Assembly: GCA_964651495.1 (NCBI GenBank)
Contig: CAZYWP010000063.1
Coordinates: 1 to 16,769, forward strand
DNA from: CAZNVB01 sp964651495
Lineage (GTDB): Bacteria > Acidobacteriota > Aminicenantia > Aminicenantales > UBA8522
Length of the DNA: 16,769 nucleotides
Direction: 5' to 3'
The position numbers and the translations under genes were made by a program. Below are positions 1 to 6,607 of this stretch, piece by piece. Under the pieces are notes generated by a model. That model did not search any database. It saw only the letters and a program-made list of their open reading frames with translations, and was not told the origin of the DNA. Position 1 is the stretch's first letter. Each line of letters starts with the position of its first letter.

Positions 1-41
1 CTGACCTTTGTCGCGGACAACCCGCCACCCCCTCAGAGATC

Positions 42-61
42 TTATCAGGAAGTTCTGATAA
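42..61. repeat. Inverted repeat, possible operator
   Basis: Two perfect 7-base arms, TTATCAG (42-48) and CTGATAA (55-61), flank a 6-base spacer. No run of T follows, so an intrinsic terminator is unlikely. The repeat lies 21 bases upstream of the TTGACA box at 83. That is a reasonable place for a regulator of the promoter driving the membrane-protein gene. The symmetry is directly visible; the regulatory role is inferred. Confidence 0.35.
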
Positions 62-82
62 TCCCGCACTCTCCAGCCATCC

Positions 83-112
83 TTGACATATTTTCGATAT
101 TTGGCTTACCAT
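83..112 (+). promoter_or_regulatory. Sigma70-like promoter
   Basis: A perfect -35 box TTGACA (83-88) is followed by an 18-base spacer and TACCAT (107-112). Transcription would begin around 119-121, at or next to the ATG at 121. The spacing from the -10 box to that ATG is 8 bases, the same as in the promoter at 3230-3259. It is the only promoter candidate seen ahead of the membrane-protein gene. Confidence 0.45.
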
Positions 113-120
113 TTCCCTCG

Positions 121-183
121 ATGATGGAGAATAAAATCGCGTCAATGATGCCCACCGGCCAGCTCAGCCCAAAACGTATTTAA
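121..183 (+). CDS. Possible 20-aa leader ORF
   Basis: A short frame opens with tandem ATG codons at 121 and 124 and ends with TAA at 181-183, encoding MMENKIASMMPTGQLSPKRI. Its ATG falls where transcription from the promoter at 83-112 should begin, so it could be translated from a leaderless message. Its stop codon overlaps the start of a purine-rich Shine-Dalgarno-like stretch (AAGGAAAAGGA, 182-192). This layout would allow translation of this ORF to influence the next gene. There is no homology support, and an ORF this short could arise by chance. Confidence 0.25.
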   Translation: MMENKIASMMPTGQLSPKRI

Positions 184-226
184 GGAAAAGGAATCTCCCA
201 TAAAAATAATTGATCCTGCCCGAAGC

Positions 227-1954
227 GTGCTGGAGCACCGGCGCGCGCCCTTATTCGCAGCGCTGCTGGCCTTCGCGCTGATGTTGCCCTCCCTAGGCTC
301 CGGCATGGTGGGGGATGACTATTTCCACCGGATGGTTCTCCTGCGCCTCGGAGAATGGGGGACCGCCACAAATCGCGTGTGGGAGCTCTTCTCCTTTGTC
401 CCGACAAGGCTCATAGGGTGGATGCTGAACGCCGGCTACCTGCCTTGGTGGACAGACACAGGAATCAACGTCTCCTTGGCCAGACCCCTTACGGCGCTGA
501 CACATATCCTGGATTACGCGCTGTGGCCAAACGCAACGGCCCTCCAGCATCTGCATAGCCTGTTGTGGTTCGTCCTCGGGGTATGGCTCGTGGCCTCCCT
601 CTATCGCAGGCTTCACGTTTCTGCCGCCGTGGCAGGGATGGCGGCGCTGCTCTTCGCCGTCGAGGATGCCCATTCGATGGTGGCGGGATGGGTGGCCAAT
701 CGTAACGCTCTTCTCTGTCTTGTGTTTGGCTTAGGCATGTTGCACATGCACGTCTCCTGGAGTCGCACCCACGCGCCTCGCCATCTGATCTGCGCGCTCG
801 CCTTATTCGCCTTGGGTTTAGGATGTGGAGAGGCGACGCTGGGTGCCGCTGCCTACATCGTCGCCTGGCAGTTGCTGCGTGAAAAAGGTCCGTGGTTCAA
901 ACGCCTGCTTCCCCTTGCCCCCTATACCTTGATCGCGGTGCTCTGGCGTCTCGCCTACGATCTCCGCGGCTATGGCGTGCGTGGTTCCTCTCTCTACCTG
1001 GACCCTGTCCAGCAGCCCTTGGGCTTCCTCGGCGCCCTTGCTGAGCGCTTGCCTCTGCTCGTCACCGCCCAGTGGCTGCAAGCTCCCGTGGACGTATGGC
1101 TCGCCCTACCACGGCGTGCGCAGATCGCGGCGTCGGTCGTCGCTTCGCTTCTGGTCGCCTCCGTATGCGTGTTGCTGTGGAACCTGCTTCGGCGGGATGC
1201 GCAGGCGCGCTTCTGGGCCCTCGGAATGGTTTTCTCTCTCGTCCCTCTCTGCGCGGCTTTCCCCATGGACCGGCTGCTCCTTTTCGCGGGTCTCGGCGCT
1301 TTCGGGTTGATGGCGGCGCTTTTCGAGTCCTGCGGCGTATGGCCCCGGAAGGAGGTTCGTCGCGGCAAATTGAGACGCCGCGCGGCCCAGCTGCTGCTCC
1401 TCTTCCACCTGCCCCTCGCCGCCTCTCTGCTGATTGCCCGCAACTTCGCGCTGCCCTTATTCGGGAGTTTTTTCGAAGCGGGAGCTCGCTTGGCGCCCCG
1501 TGGACCTGAGGTGGCCCGACAGACATTCGTTTTCGTCAATGGGAACGAGTTTTTTATCACCTATACGCACATCATCCGGACGGCCACAGGCCATTCGCCT
1601 GCGCCGCTCCGAATGGCCCAGCTTTCCTCGTTGTTCACGTTGAATCGGGTGCGGCGCACCGACGCACAAACACTTGTGATCACGGCAGAGGGCGGATTCT
1701 TCTCGGACACGCTCGACCGTTTGTTCGTAAGTCCGGGTCAAAAGTACCCTATCGGCCAGCGCTACCAGCGACCCGACTTTGTCGCCGAGATCCGCGCCGT
1801 GACAGGCGACGGCCGGCCGCTCGAGATCGCGTACCGATTCAGCGTCCCTTTGGAAAACTCAGGACTGCGATGGCTGTACTGGAAAAACAGGCGCCTCATG
1901 GAATTCCCCTTGCCCGCCGTGGGCGAATGCGTAACTGTGGCGAGGGGAGTGTAG
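227..1954 (+). CDS. Polytopic membrane protein, GT-C-like
   Basis: A 575-residue protein with many hydrophobic segments, the first at about residues 8-28, spread over roughly the first 400 residues. A mostly soluble C-terminal part follows from about residue 425. Two aspartates after the first membrane segment (GDD, residues 29-31) and the short WVANRN motif in a membrane hairpin recall GT-C-fold transferases and TMTC-like proteins, which place an acidic residue in the first external loop. A lipid-linked sugar transferase or a relative that has lost activity is possible, but the substrate is unknown. GTG 227 is the first ordinary start, yet no Shine-Dalgarno sequence precedes it. A good AAGGA motif (188-192) sits 7 bases ahead of an in-frame ATA at 200, which would add nine residues. 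The start is therefore uncertain. Confidence 0.7.
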   Translation: MLEHRRAPLFAALLAFALMLPSLGSGMVGDDYFHRMVLLRLGEWGTATNRVWELFSFVPTRLIGWMLNAGYLPWWTDTGINVSLARPLTALTHILDYALWPNATALQHLHSLLWFVLGVWLVASLYRRLHVSAAVAGMAALLFAVEDAHSMVAGWVANRNALLCLVFGLGMLHMHVSWSRTHAPRHLICALALFALGLGCGEATLGAAAYIVAWQLLREKGPWFKRLLPLAPYTLIAVLWRLAYDLRGYGVRGSSLYLDPVQQPLGFLGALAERLPLLVTAQWLQAPVDVWLALPRRAQIAASVVASLLVASVCVLLWNLLRRDAQARFWALGMVFSLVPLCAAFPMDRLLLFAGLGAFGLMAALFESCGVWPRKEVRRGKLRRRAAQLLLLFHLPLAASLLIARNFALPLFGSFFEAGARLAPRGPEVARQTFVFVNGNEFFITYTHIIRTATGHSPAPLRMAQLSSLFTLNRVRRTDAQTLVITAEGGFFSDTLDRLFVSPGQKYPIGQRYQRPDFVAEIRAVTGDGRPLEIAYRFSVPLENSGLRWLYWKNRRLMEFPLPAVGECVTVARGV

Positions 1955-2153
1955 GCTCGGGCCCAGCCGTTGAGACATTTCTAGCCAGAGTACAAAAGGA
2001 ATTTTCCCCAATGCGAATTTTCTATTCGACCGCTGAGTTATGCCCGCTCGGTGCCAGCCGACTTAGCCTCAGCCGGCGCCCCCTATTTTACGGCTTGCCG
2101 TTCGTCTTTTCAACTGCGCAGCCAATAGAGGAGGTCATCTTACTTCGAATTCC
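1955..2153. other. Convergent intergenic region
   Basis: This is the gap between the membrane-protein gene and the 3' end of the converging SurE gene. It contains weak stem candidates, GGTGCC (2050-2055) with GGCGCC (2075-2080), and ACGG-CTTG-CCGT (2090-2101) followed by a short T-rich tract. Neither is a convincing intrinsic terminator. An ATG at 2011 opens a 65-codon frame that overlaps the end of the SurE gene in antisense; it is discussed as a finding. Confidence 0.3.
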
Positions 2154-3005
2154 TCATTTCTTCCAAAGCCTGCCGGCCCAGGATTCCAGACTCTTCAGCG
2201 AGGAATAGTCGGTCTGATCGAATTGGAGAGGAGTGATCGAGATGTAGCCGTGTCCCAGAGCCCAAATATCCGTATTTTCAGCGGCCGGATCAAGGAGCTT
2301 AAAACCGCGCATGAAATACAGCTTTCCCGCGGCATCCATCTTTTTTTCATAAAATTCCAGGGTTGCTCTTAGATCTTGTCTGGTGATTAACACTCCCCGG
2401 ATCTGTTCTTTGGGCAGGGCTGGAATGTTGATGTTGAGAAAAAGCCACGGCTTGAATTCTCTCTTCTTGATCTCTCGAACGAGATCGGCGATGAACACAG
2501 CGGCCCCTTCGTAATCCATAGCCTCTCCTCTTTCCAAATGCACGGCCATCGCGGGGAGGCCGGCAAAGGCGGCTTCTCGGGCGCAAGCGACCGTGGCGGA
2601 ATAATAGGTGACAACACCCAATGTATTCCCCTTGTTAATGCCGGCGATCACAAGATCGGGTTTCTCGGGAAGCAAGGATTCAAGGGCGAGGCGCACGCAG
2701 GTTGCAGGAAGCGCCTCGATTGCGTACCATTTTTTTCCCTTTTTTTCGGTCTCGGTCACCCAGATTGGGCCCTCAGAGGTGAGGCCATGGCTGGCGCCGC
2801 TTTCGTTATTCGTGGACGCCGCTACGGTCACTACACCGAGCGGGGCAAGCTTATCGAAGAGGGCCGCCAGGCCGGGAGCATCGATCCCGTCATCATTAGA
2901 AAGCAAGATCTTAAGAGCCGATTGGCCGAAGGCGTTTTGAGCGGAGACGAGCAGAAGAACCAGCACGACCTCAATGACAAATCCGGCGAGTTTCTTTTGC
3001 TTCAT
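2154..3005 (-). CDS. surE: Exported SurE-like 5'/3'-nucleotidase
   Basis: SurE enzymes are metal-dependent phosphatases that remove the 5' or 3' phosphate from nucleoside monophosphates. The family landmarks are present in order: SNDDG (residues 36-40, with the metal-binding aspartate pair 38/39), NESGAS (68-72, with Ser69), PATCVRL (100-106, where most members have a TDC-type motif) and GIN (122-124, with Asn124), then YYSATVACAREA. At 283 residues it is slightly longer than typical. The extra length is an N-terminal hydrophobic segment (about 8-22) ending in SAQNAFGQ, which reads as a Sec signal peptide. Classical SurE is cytoplasmic, so export is unusual. The ATG is preceded by AAGGAGT (3010-3016 on this strand) at good spacing. 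The next gene, on the opposite strand, is a secreted cell-wall-sugar hydrolase-like protein, which suggests periplasmic salvage. Confidence 0.9.
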   Translation of the reverse strand: MKQKKLAGFVIEVVLVLLLVSAQNAFGQSALKILLSNDDGIDAPGLAALFDKLAPLGVVTVAASTNNESGASHGLTSEGPIWVTETEKKGKKWYAIEALPATCVRLALESLLPEKPDLVIAGINKGNTLGVVTYYSATVACAREAAFAGLPAMAVHLERGEAMDYEGAAVFIADLVREIKKREFKPWLFLNINIPALPKEQIRGVLITRQDLRATLEFYEKKMDAAGKLYFMRGFKLLDPAAENTDIWALGHGYISITPLQFDQTDYSSLKSLESWAGRLWKK

Positions 3006-3061
3006 GAAAAACTCCTTTGCGAATCCCTGAACTAATGAACGAGTCCACGAAAATCTCCCCC

Positions 3062-3090
3062 AGAGTAGCAGAGCTATAAGCTGTTTTCAA
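3062..3090 (-). promoter_or_regulatory. Promoter for the SurE gene
   Basis: Read on the minus strand, TTGAAA (3085-3090) is followed by exactly 17 bases and TACTCT (3062-3067). Transcription would begin around 3055, about 50 bases ahead of the SurE start, leaving room for its Shine-Dalgarno sequence. Both boxes match the sigma70 consensus at four of six positions. Confidence 0.4.
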
Positions 3091-3115
3091 GAAAAATAGA
3101 ACGCAGTCCATGAAC

Positions 3116-3130
3116 GGAGCCGATGGCTCC
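3116..3130. repeat. Perfect inverted repeat between divergent genes
   Basis: GGAGCC (3116-3121) and GGCTCC (3125-3130) form a perfect 6-base stem around GAT. The repeat lies about 25 bases upstream of the -35 box of the SurE promoter and about 100 bases upstream of the opposite promoter. It could be an operator or a small hairpin. No T-tract makes it a good terminator on either strand. Confidence 0.3.
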
Positions 3131-3229
3131 AATTTGTTAAAAACAAAGACCTCTCCCCTATTTCCTCTTCGAGTGAGCCTGAGCTTCTCTTAAGCTTCCC
3201 GGCCAGCCGATCGCTGTTTATTCCTCAAG

Positions 3230-3259
3230 TTGACTTTTCTCCGCCTCACGCCTTATCAT
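3230..3259 (+). promoter_or_regulatory. Sigma70-like promoter, probably leaderless
   Basis: TTGACT (3230-3235), an 18-base spacer and TATCAT (3254-3259) precede the ATG at 3268 by only 8 bases. A transcript from this promoter would start at or within a base or two of the ATG. This agrees with the absence of any Shine-Dalgarno sequence ahead of that gene. The geometry matches the promoter at 83-112. Confidence 0.5.
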
Positions 3260-3267
3260 CCCTGACG

Positions 3268-4560
3268 ATGGGATGCGGAAAAGAAATCGTCTATCTCGAG
3301 AGAATATTCTGGAGGTCTTCACTCCTCGTTTTCTTGGCTGTTTATCTTGCCGGACTGGCATCGCCCGGCGTCGTGAAAACTGGAGCTGATGTTCTTGTAG
3401 CCAAACGCGCCAGCCTTGTCCAGGGGAAAAAAATCGGCCTGGTCACCAACCACTCGGCCGTGCTGAGGGGTGGGCGGCATCTTGTGGACGCTCTTCAATC
3501 CATTCCCGGGACGAAAATCCAGGTCATTTTCGCTCCCGAGCACGGCTTCCGCGGCGATGCCCCGGACGGACAGACCGTCCGGGACAGCCTCGACCCTAAA
3601 AGCGGCGCCAGGATCATCTCCCTCTTTGGGGATGTCCGGAAGCCCACCCGGGAAATGCTCAGAGATGTCGACCTCATCATCTTCGATATTCAGGACGTGG
3701 GGGCGAGGTTTTATACATTCACCAGCACGCTTTTCCTGACTATGGAGGCCGCGGCGGAGTTTGGCATCCCTTATTTGGTGCTCGACAGGCCTAATCCCAT
3801 CAACGGGCTGAAGGTGGAGGGCCCCGTCCTGGAAAAAAGTCTTCGGTCTTTCGTCGGGCTCAGTGAGATCCCGGTCCGATATGGGATGACCGTCGGAGAA
3901 TTGGCTCGCCTGGTCAATGGGGAAGGCTGGATGAACAAGGGCCTTAAGGCCGACCTCGGCGTCATCCCGATGGAGGGCTGGACAAGAGATCTCTATTTCG
4001 ACGAGACTTCCCTGCCTTGGGTCAAACCCTCCCCGAACATCGCGACTGTCGAAACCGCCGTCGTCTATCCCGGCTTGTGCTTCATCGAAGGAACGGATGT
4101 TTCGGAAGGGAGGGGAACGGATCATCCTTTTGAGATGATCGGGGCTCCCTATATCCGCGGAGGAGAACTCGCTGAGAAATTGAACGGCTGCGGCCTCGCC
4201 GGCGTGCGCTTTGAGCCGGCGACTTTTACGCCAAAAGATATGCTCCGGATGACGAGCGACCCCAAGTATGAATCAACCCCCTGCCAAGGTGTCTTTCTCC
4301 GCGTCACCGACCGACAAGCCTTCGAGCCCTTGCGGACCGCAGTTTATATTTTAGACGCACTCAAACAGCTCTACCCAGCCGATTTCCAATGGCGCTCACC
4401 CGCCCGCTCCGAAGCGCCCTATTATATCGACCTATTAGCCGGGACGAAGAGCCTTCGTCAAGCGATCGCCATTAACAAGAAGCCTGAGGAGATCGTCGCC
4501 TCTTGGATCCCGGGATTGACAAAGTTCCGTCATGTCCGCCAAAAATATCTGCTGTATTGA
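3268..4560 (+). CDS. Secreted DUF1343 / NamZ-like exo-muramidase
   Basis: A 430-residue member of the DUF1343 family, whose characterised member is NamZ (GH171), an exo-beta-N-acetylmuramidase that releases MurNAc from cell-wall fragments. Family motifs run through the protein: GLVTNHS (57-63), FAPEHGFRG (88-96), DIQDVGARFYTF (140-151), LDRPNPING (172-180), PSPNI (254-258) and EGTDVSEGRGTDHPFE (274-289). Length is normal for the family. A hydrophobic segment (about 17-34) after a short charged start acts as signal peptide or membrane anchor. The ATG has no Shine-Dalgarno sequence but lies 8 bases after a -10 box, so a leaderless message is likely. It is divergent from the exported SurE gene. 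Activity on MurNAc is inferred from the family. The gene symbol is left blank because orthology to NamZ was not tested. Confidence 0.9.
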   Translation: MGCGKEIVYLERIFWRSSLLVFLAVYLAGLASPGVVKTGADVLVAKRASLVQGKKIGLVTNHSAVLRGGRHLVDALQSIPGTKIQVIFAPEHGFRGDAPDGQTVRDSLDPKSGARIISLFGDVRKPTREMLRDVDLIIFDIQDVGARFYTFTSTLFLTMEAAAEFGIPYLVLDRPNPINGLKVEGPVLEKSLRSFVGLSEIPVRYGMTVGELARLVNGEGWMNKGLKADLGVIPMEGWTRDLYFDETSLPWVKPSPNIATVETAVVYPGLCFIEGTDVSEGRGTDHPFEMIGAPYIRGGELAEKLNGCGLAGVRFEPATFTPKDMLRMTSDPKYESTPCQGVFLRVTDRQAFEPLRTAVYILDALKQLYPADFQWRSPARSEAPYYIDLLAGTKSLRQAIAINKKPEEIVASWIPGLTKFRHVRQKYLLY

Positions 4561-4651
4561 GGCAAATTTCGCGAAACAAGAGACTTCACCGGTGCCCAGC
4601 ACGGGCGGGGGGAACGTCTTTTCAAAGATATCAATATGGGAGGAGGCACGT

Positions 4652-5050
4652 ATGAAACTGTTTGAAAGGTATGCGGACTATGCTTACGCCCTGCTTCGCA
4701 TCATGGCGGGGATCATGTTTTCCTTCCACGGCGCCCAAAAACTCTTTGGATTGTTTGCCGAGTTCCAGCCGCCGGTGGGATCTCAGCTCTGGTTCGCCGG
4801 AATCATCGAGCTCGTTGGAGGGCTGGCGGTGATGCTGGGGCTGGGAACCCGCGTGGCGGCATTCGTCTGCGGCGGCGAGATGGCTGTGGCCTATTTCCAG
4901 GCCCATTGGAAGTTCCAGATTGGGCCTCAGTTCTTTCCCATCGTGAACCAGGGCGAGCTGGCTGCGCTCTACTGCTTTGTGTTCCTTCTCATTGCCTGTA
5001 AAGGGGGGGTCAAATGGAGCCTGGACAAAACCGCTAAAAGCGCGGGCTAA
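4652..5050 (+). CDS. DoxX family membrane protein
   Basis: A 132-residue protein with about four hydrophobic segments. It carries the typical DoxX pattern: LLRIMAGIMFSFHGAQKLFG near the N-terminus, then WFAGIIELVGGLAVMLGLGTRVAAF, and a final helix before a positively charged tail. DoxX proteins are small inner-membrane proteins linked to quinone or thiol redox and stress systems; no precise reaction can be assigned here. An in-frame ATG exists upstream at 4532, but it would overlap the end of the NamZ-like gene. The ATG at 4652 has a strong GGGAGGAGG motif (4638-4646) just ahead and begins the conserved domain. The gene converges on the cytochrome gene with only 9 bases between them. Confidence 0.88.
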   Translation: MKLFERYADYAYALLRIMAGIMFSFHGAQKLFGLFAEFQPPVGSQLWFAGIIELVGGLAVMLGLGTRVAAFVCGGEMAVAYFQAHWKFQIGPQFFPIVNQGELAALYCFVFLLIACKGGVKWSLDKTAKSAG

Positions 5051-5059
5051 GGAGCGAGA

Positions 5060-5302
5060 TCACCATTTTTGGCCGTGGCACTTGAAGCAGGAGACACCGG
5101 CCGTCCCGCCGCGCAGGTCGGCCCCATGGCAAGAGACGCAGTTGGTCATGGGATCATTGAGGCCGGGCTTATGGTAGGCTCCGCCCTTATTGACGGTGTG
5201 GTCGGCCGGATGGTTGTTTGAATCGGCAGCTGGGGATGTGCAGGCGGCCATCCAAAACGCCGCCGCGCCGGCCAGGACAATCGTCTTCCATCGTGTCTTC
5301 AT
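5060..5302 (-). CDS. Small diheme c-type cytochrome lipoprotein
   Basis: An 80-residue protein. It begins with a lipoprotein signal (hydrophobic 7-18, MAAC lipobox with Cys21 as the acylated residue) and contains two heme-attachment motifs, CVSCH (55-59) and CFKCH (72-76), only 17 residues apart. That packs two hemes into about 25 residues at the extreme C-terminus. This is far shorter than ordinary cytochromes c and resembles a fragment of a multiheme protein or a tiny electron shuttle anchored to a membrane. Alternatively the motifs could bind metal without heme. The ATG at 5302 has AAGGA at good spacing; a TTG two codons upstream is less likely. A promoter with a TATAAT box lies about 40 bases upstream. 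A role as electron carrier is inferred. Confidence 0.8.
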   Translation of the reverse strand: MKTRWKTIVLAGAAAFWMAACTSPAADSNNHPADHTVNKGGAYHKPGLNDPMTNCVSCHGADLRGGTAGVSCFKCHGQKW

Positions 5303-5638
5303 GGTCAATCCTTGGGCGAATAATCGTCAGTTCCGGACCCATTATACAGGAAATGGGTGAATACAGGCCTATGCGAGATCACGGCCATCGATTCCAACCC
5401 CAATAGAAGCGCAGATAGAGAATATCAGGAGTCTGACCGGACAAAAACGGTAAAAATGAGAGAATTTCGGTGAATTTTGCCTCTTCTCAATGAAGGTCAA
5501 TGAATGGCGAGCATGAAGAAAGGAACGTGCTTCAAATTCATGATTTCAATTTAAGGAGGTTAACAGGGACCTCGTTTTTTTCTTCCAATTTTTTGTCCAC
5601 ATTTGATTGGATTTAAATTACAGCAGCGGCAAAAAAGA
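5303..5638. other. Intergenic stretch, no gene recognised
   Basis: The left end carries the cytochrome promoter. The rest shows no convincing coding sequence. A near-perfect Shine-Dalgarno string AAGGAGGT (5553-5560) has no start codon at a useful distance. Instead GAGGT (5556-5560) can pair with ACCTC (5569-5573) just before seven Ts (5575-5581), a weak terminator-like stem on the plus strand with no known gene to terminate. This side borders the region of decayed genes and may itself be decayed sequence. Confidence 0.4.
5337..5358 (-). promoter_or_regulatory. Promoter -10 box inside an inverted repeat
   Basis: On the minus strand a perfect TATAAT (forward 5341-5346) lies inside the inverted repeat ACCCATT (5337-5343) / AATGGGT (5352-5358) with an 8-base spacer. 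The -35 region is poor, so an activator or another sigma factor may be needed. A protein bound to the repeat would cover the -10 box of the cytochrome gene, suggesting repression or switching. Confidence 0.4.
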
Positions 5639-6240
5639 ATGAGTCAAGTCTGTCTCATTTCTTGACATTATCTGCCTGCGGCTCAGATTCCCTGCGTCTG
5701 GACCGGTGTGGAAAGAATCGTGGCCCTGGGCGACCTCCACGGAGATTACGATAATTTCATTTTGATCCTCAAGAACCCGAAGGTCGGCTTGGTTGACGAC
5801 AATCTCCATTGGTCTGGAGGAAAGACGCATTTGGTCCAAACCGGTGATATCCTGGACCGGGGGGACAAGGCCAAAGAGATCCTCGACCTTCTGATGCGCC
5901 TTGAGGAAGAAGCTGAGGCCGCCGGAGGAAAGGTCCATATTCTACTCGGGAACCATGAAGAGCTCACAATTACCGGACTGTCGCTCAGCTGCCCGGGTTA
6001 TGTTTCTGCCCGGCAATTCGTCTCTTTTCTGCCCGAAGACTTTAGGAAGGCCAGATAGAAGGAATACATTTCCCAGCTTTCAGCCGATGAGCAGGCCCTG
6101 CTTCGAACCCGGGGCGGGAACCTGGACAAGGACCCGAATTTCCTCGACTTCTGGAACGGCATCCTCCGCCAAATCAGACAGCGAAATGATCCCGAAGCTG
6201 CGCTCGCCTATATAGAAAATTTATACAAAGAGCAGGAGAC
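5639..6240 (+). pseudogene. Metallophosphoesterase pseudogene, truncated
   Basis: The calcineurin-type phosphoesterase motifs are clear: GDLHGDY (D-x-H) near the start, GDILDRG in the middle and GNHEE, all in the frame read from GTG 5708. This family hydrolyses phosphoesters with a dinuclear metal centre and also needs histidine motifs in the C-terminal half, which are missing. Three lesions are visible. An ATG at 5639 opens the same frame but meets TGA at 5663. The region 5664-5690 can be read in another frame as a lipoprotein-signal-like LTLSAC, so the signal part looks broken. A TAG at 6056-6058 interrupts the frame, yet sensible protein continues beyond it up to about 6237, where a transposase fragment begins in the same frame. 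Translation from GTG 5708 would yield 116 residues without a complete active site. Confidence 0.75.
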
Positions 6241-6603
6241 GATGGACTACCTGGAGTTCATCGCTCGGGTCACCTCCCATGTTCCCGACAAGGGCCAGGT
6301 CACGGTGCGTTTTTATGGCCTTTACGCCAATGCCCATCGGGGGAAGGTCAAGAAGGCGAGCCTTGAGGCTTTCCCTCTCCGGATTGTTGAGGATAAGCTC
6401 CGGCGCCTCCCTGCCAATGGTTGGGCCGAGATGATCCGCAGGGGTTATGTGGTGAGGTTGACCCGTTGCTCTGCCCCCATTGCGGTGGCACGATGGAGAT
6501 CATCGCTTTCCTGACAAACTTTTCCGTGGTGGACAAGATTATCGACCATCTCCAGCTGACGTTTGACCCGGAGAGGCCTCCTCCGCCCTGCGTCGCTTAT
6601 CTT
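6241..6603 (+). pseudogene. IS91-type transposase remnant, C-terminal part
   Basis: From 6242 the frame reads LEFIARVTSHVPDKGQ, then FYGLYANAHRGKVKKA and WAEMI, the hallmark C-terminal half of IS91-family (Y2, HUH-type) transposases. Between about 6440 and 6460 the reading frame shifts. The continuation is in the next frame as VDPLLCPHCGGTMEIIAF, which holds the conserved CxxC of the family, and then DKIIDHLQLTFDPERPPPP. The N-terminal half with the catalytic HUH and tyrosines is absent. This is a dead fragment fused in frame to the end of the phosphatase pseudogene. Its right border (about 6600) abuts the AT-rich DUF3795 gene. No terminal IS sequences could be recognised. Confidence 0.75.
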
Positions 6604-6607
6604 CTTA

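Noticed and set aside
994..1560. Long minus-strand frames within the membrane-protein gene (also 293-673)
   Set aside because: They are GC-driven antisense frames with arginine- and proline-rich, low-quality sequence, no ribosome sites and no recognisable motifs.
3319..4125. 268-codon minus-strand frame opposite the NamZ-like gene
   Set aside because: The plus strand carries clear family motifs through the whole span; the antisense frame has none.
5553..5560. Perfect AAGGAGGT resembling a ribosome site
   Set aside because: No start codon follows at a usable distance; the first ATG is nearly 80 bases away and leads to a stop after eight codons.
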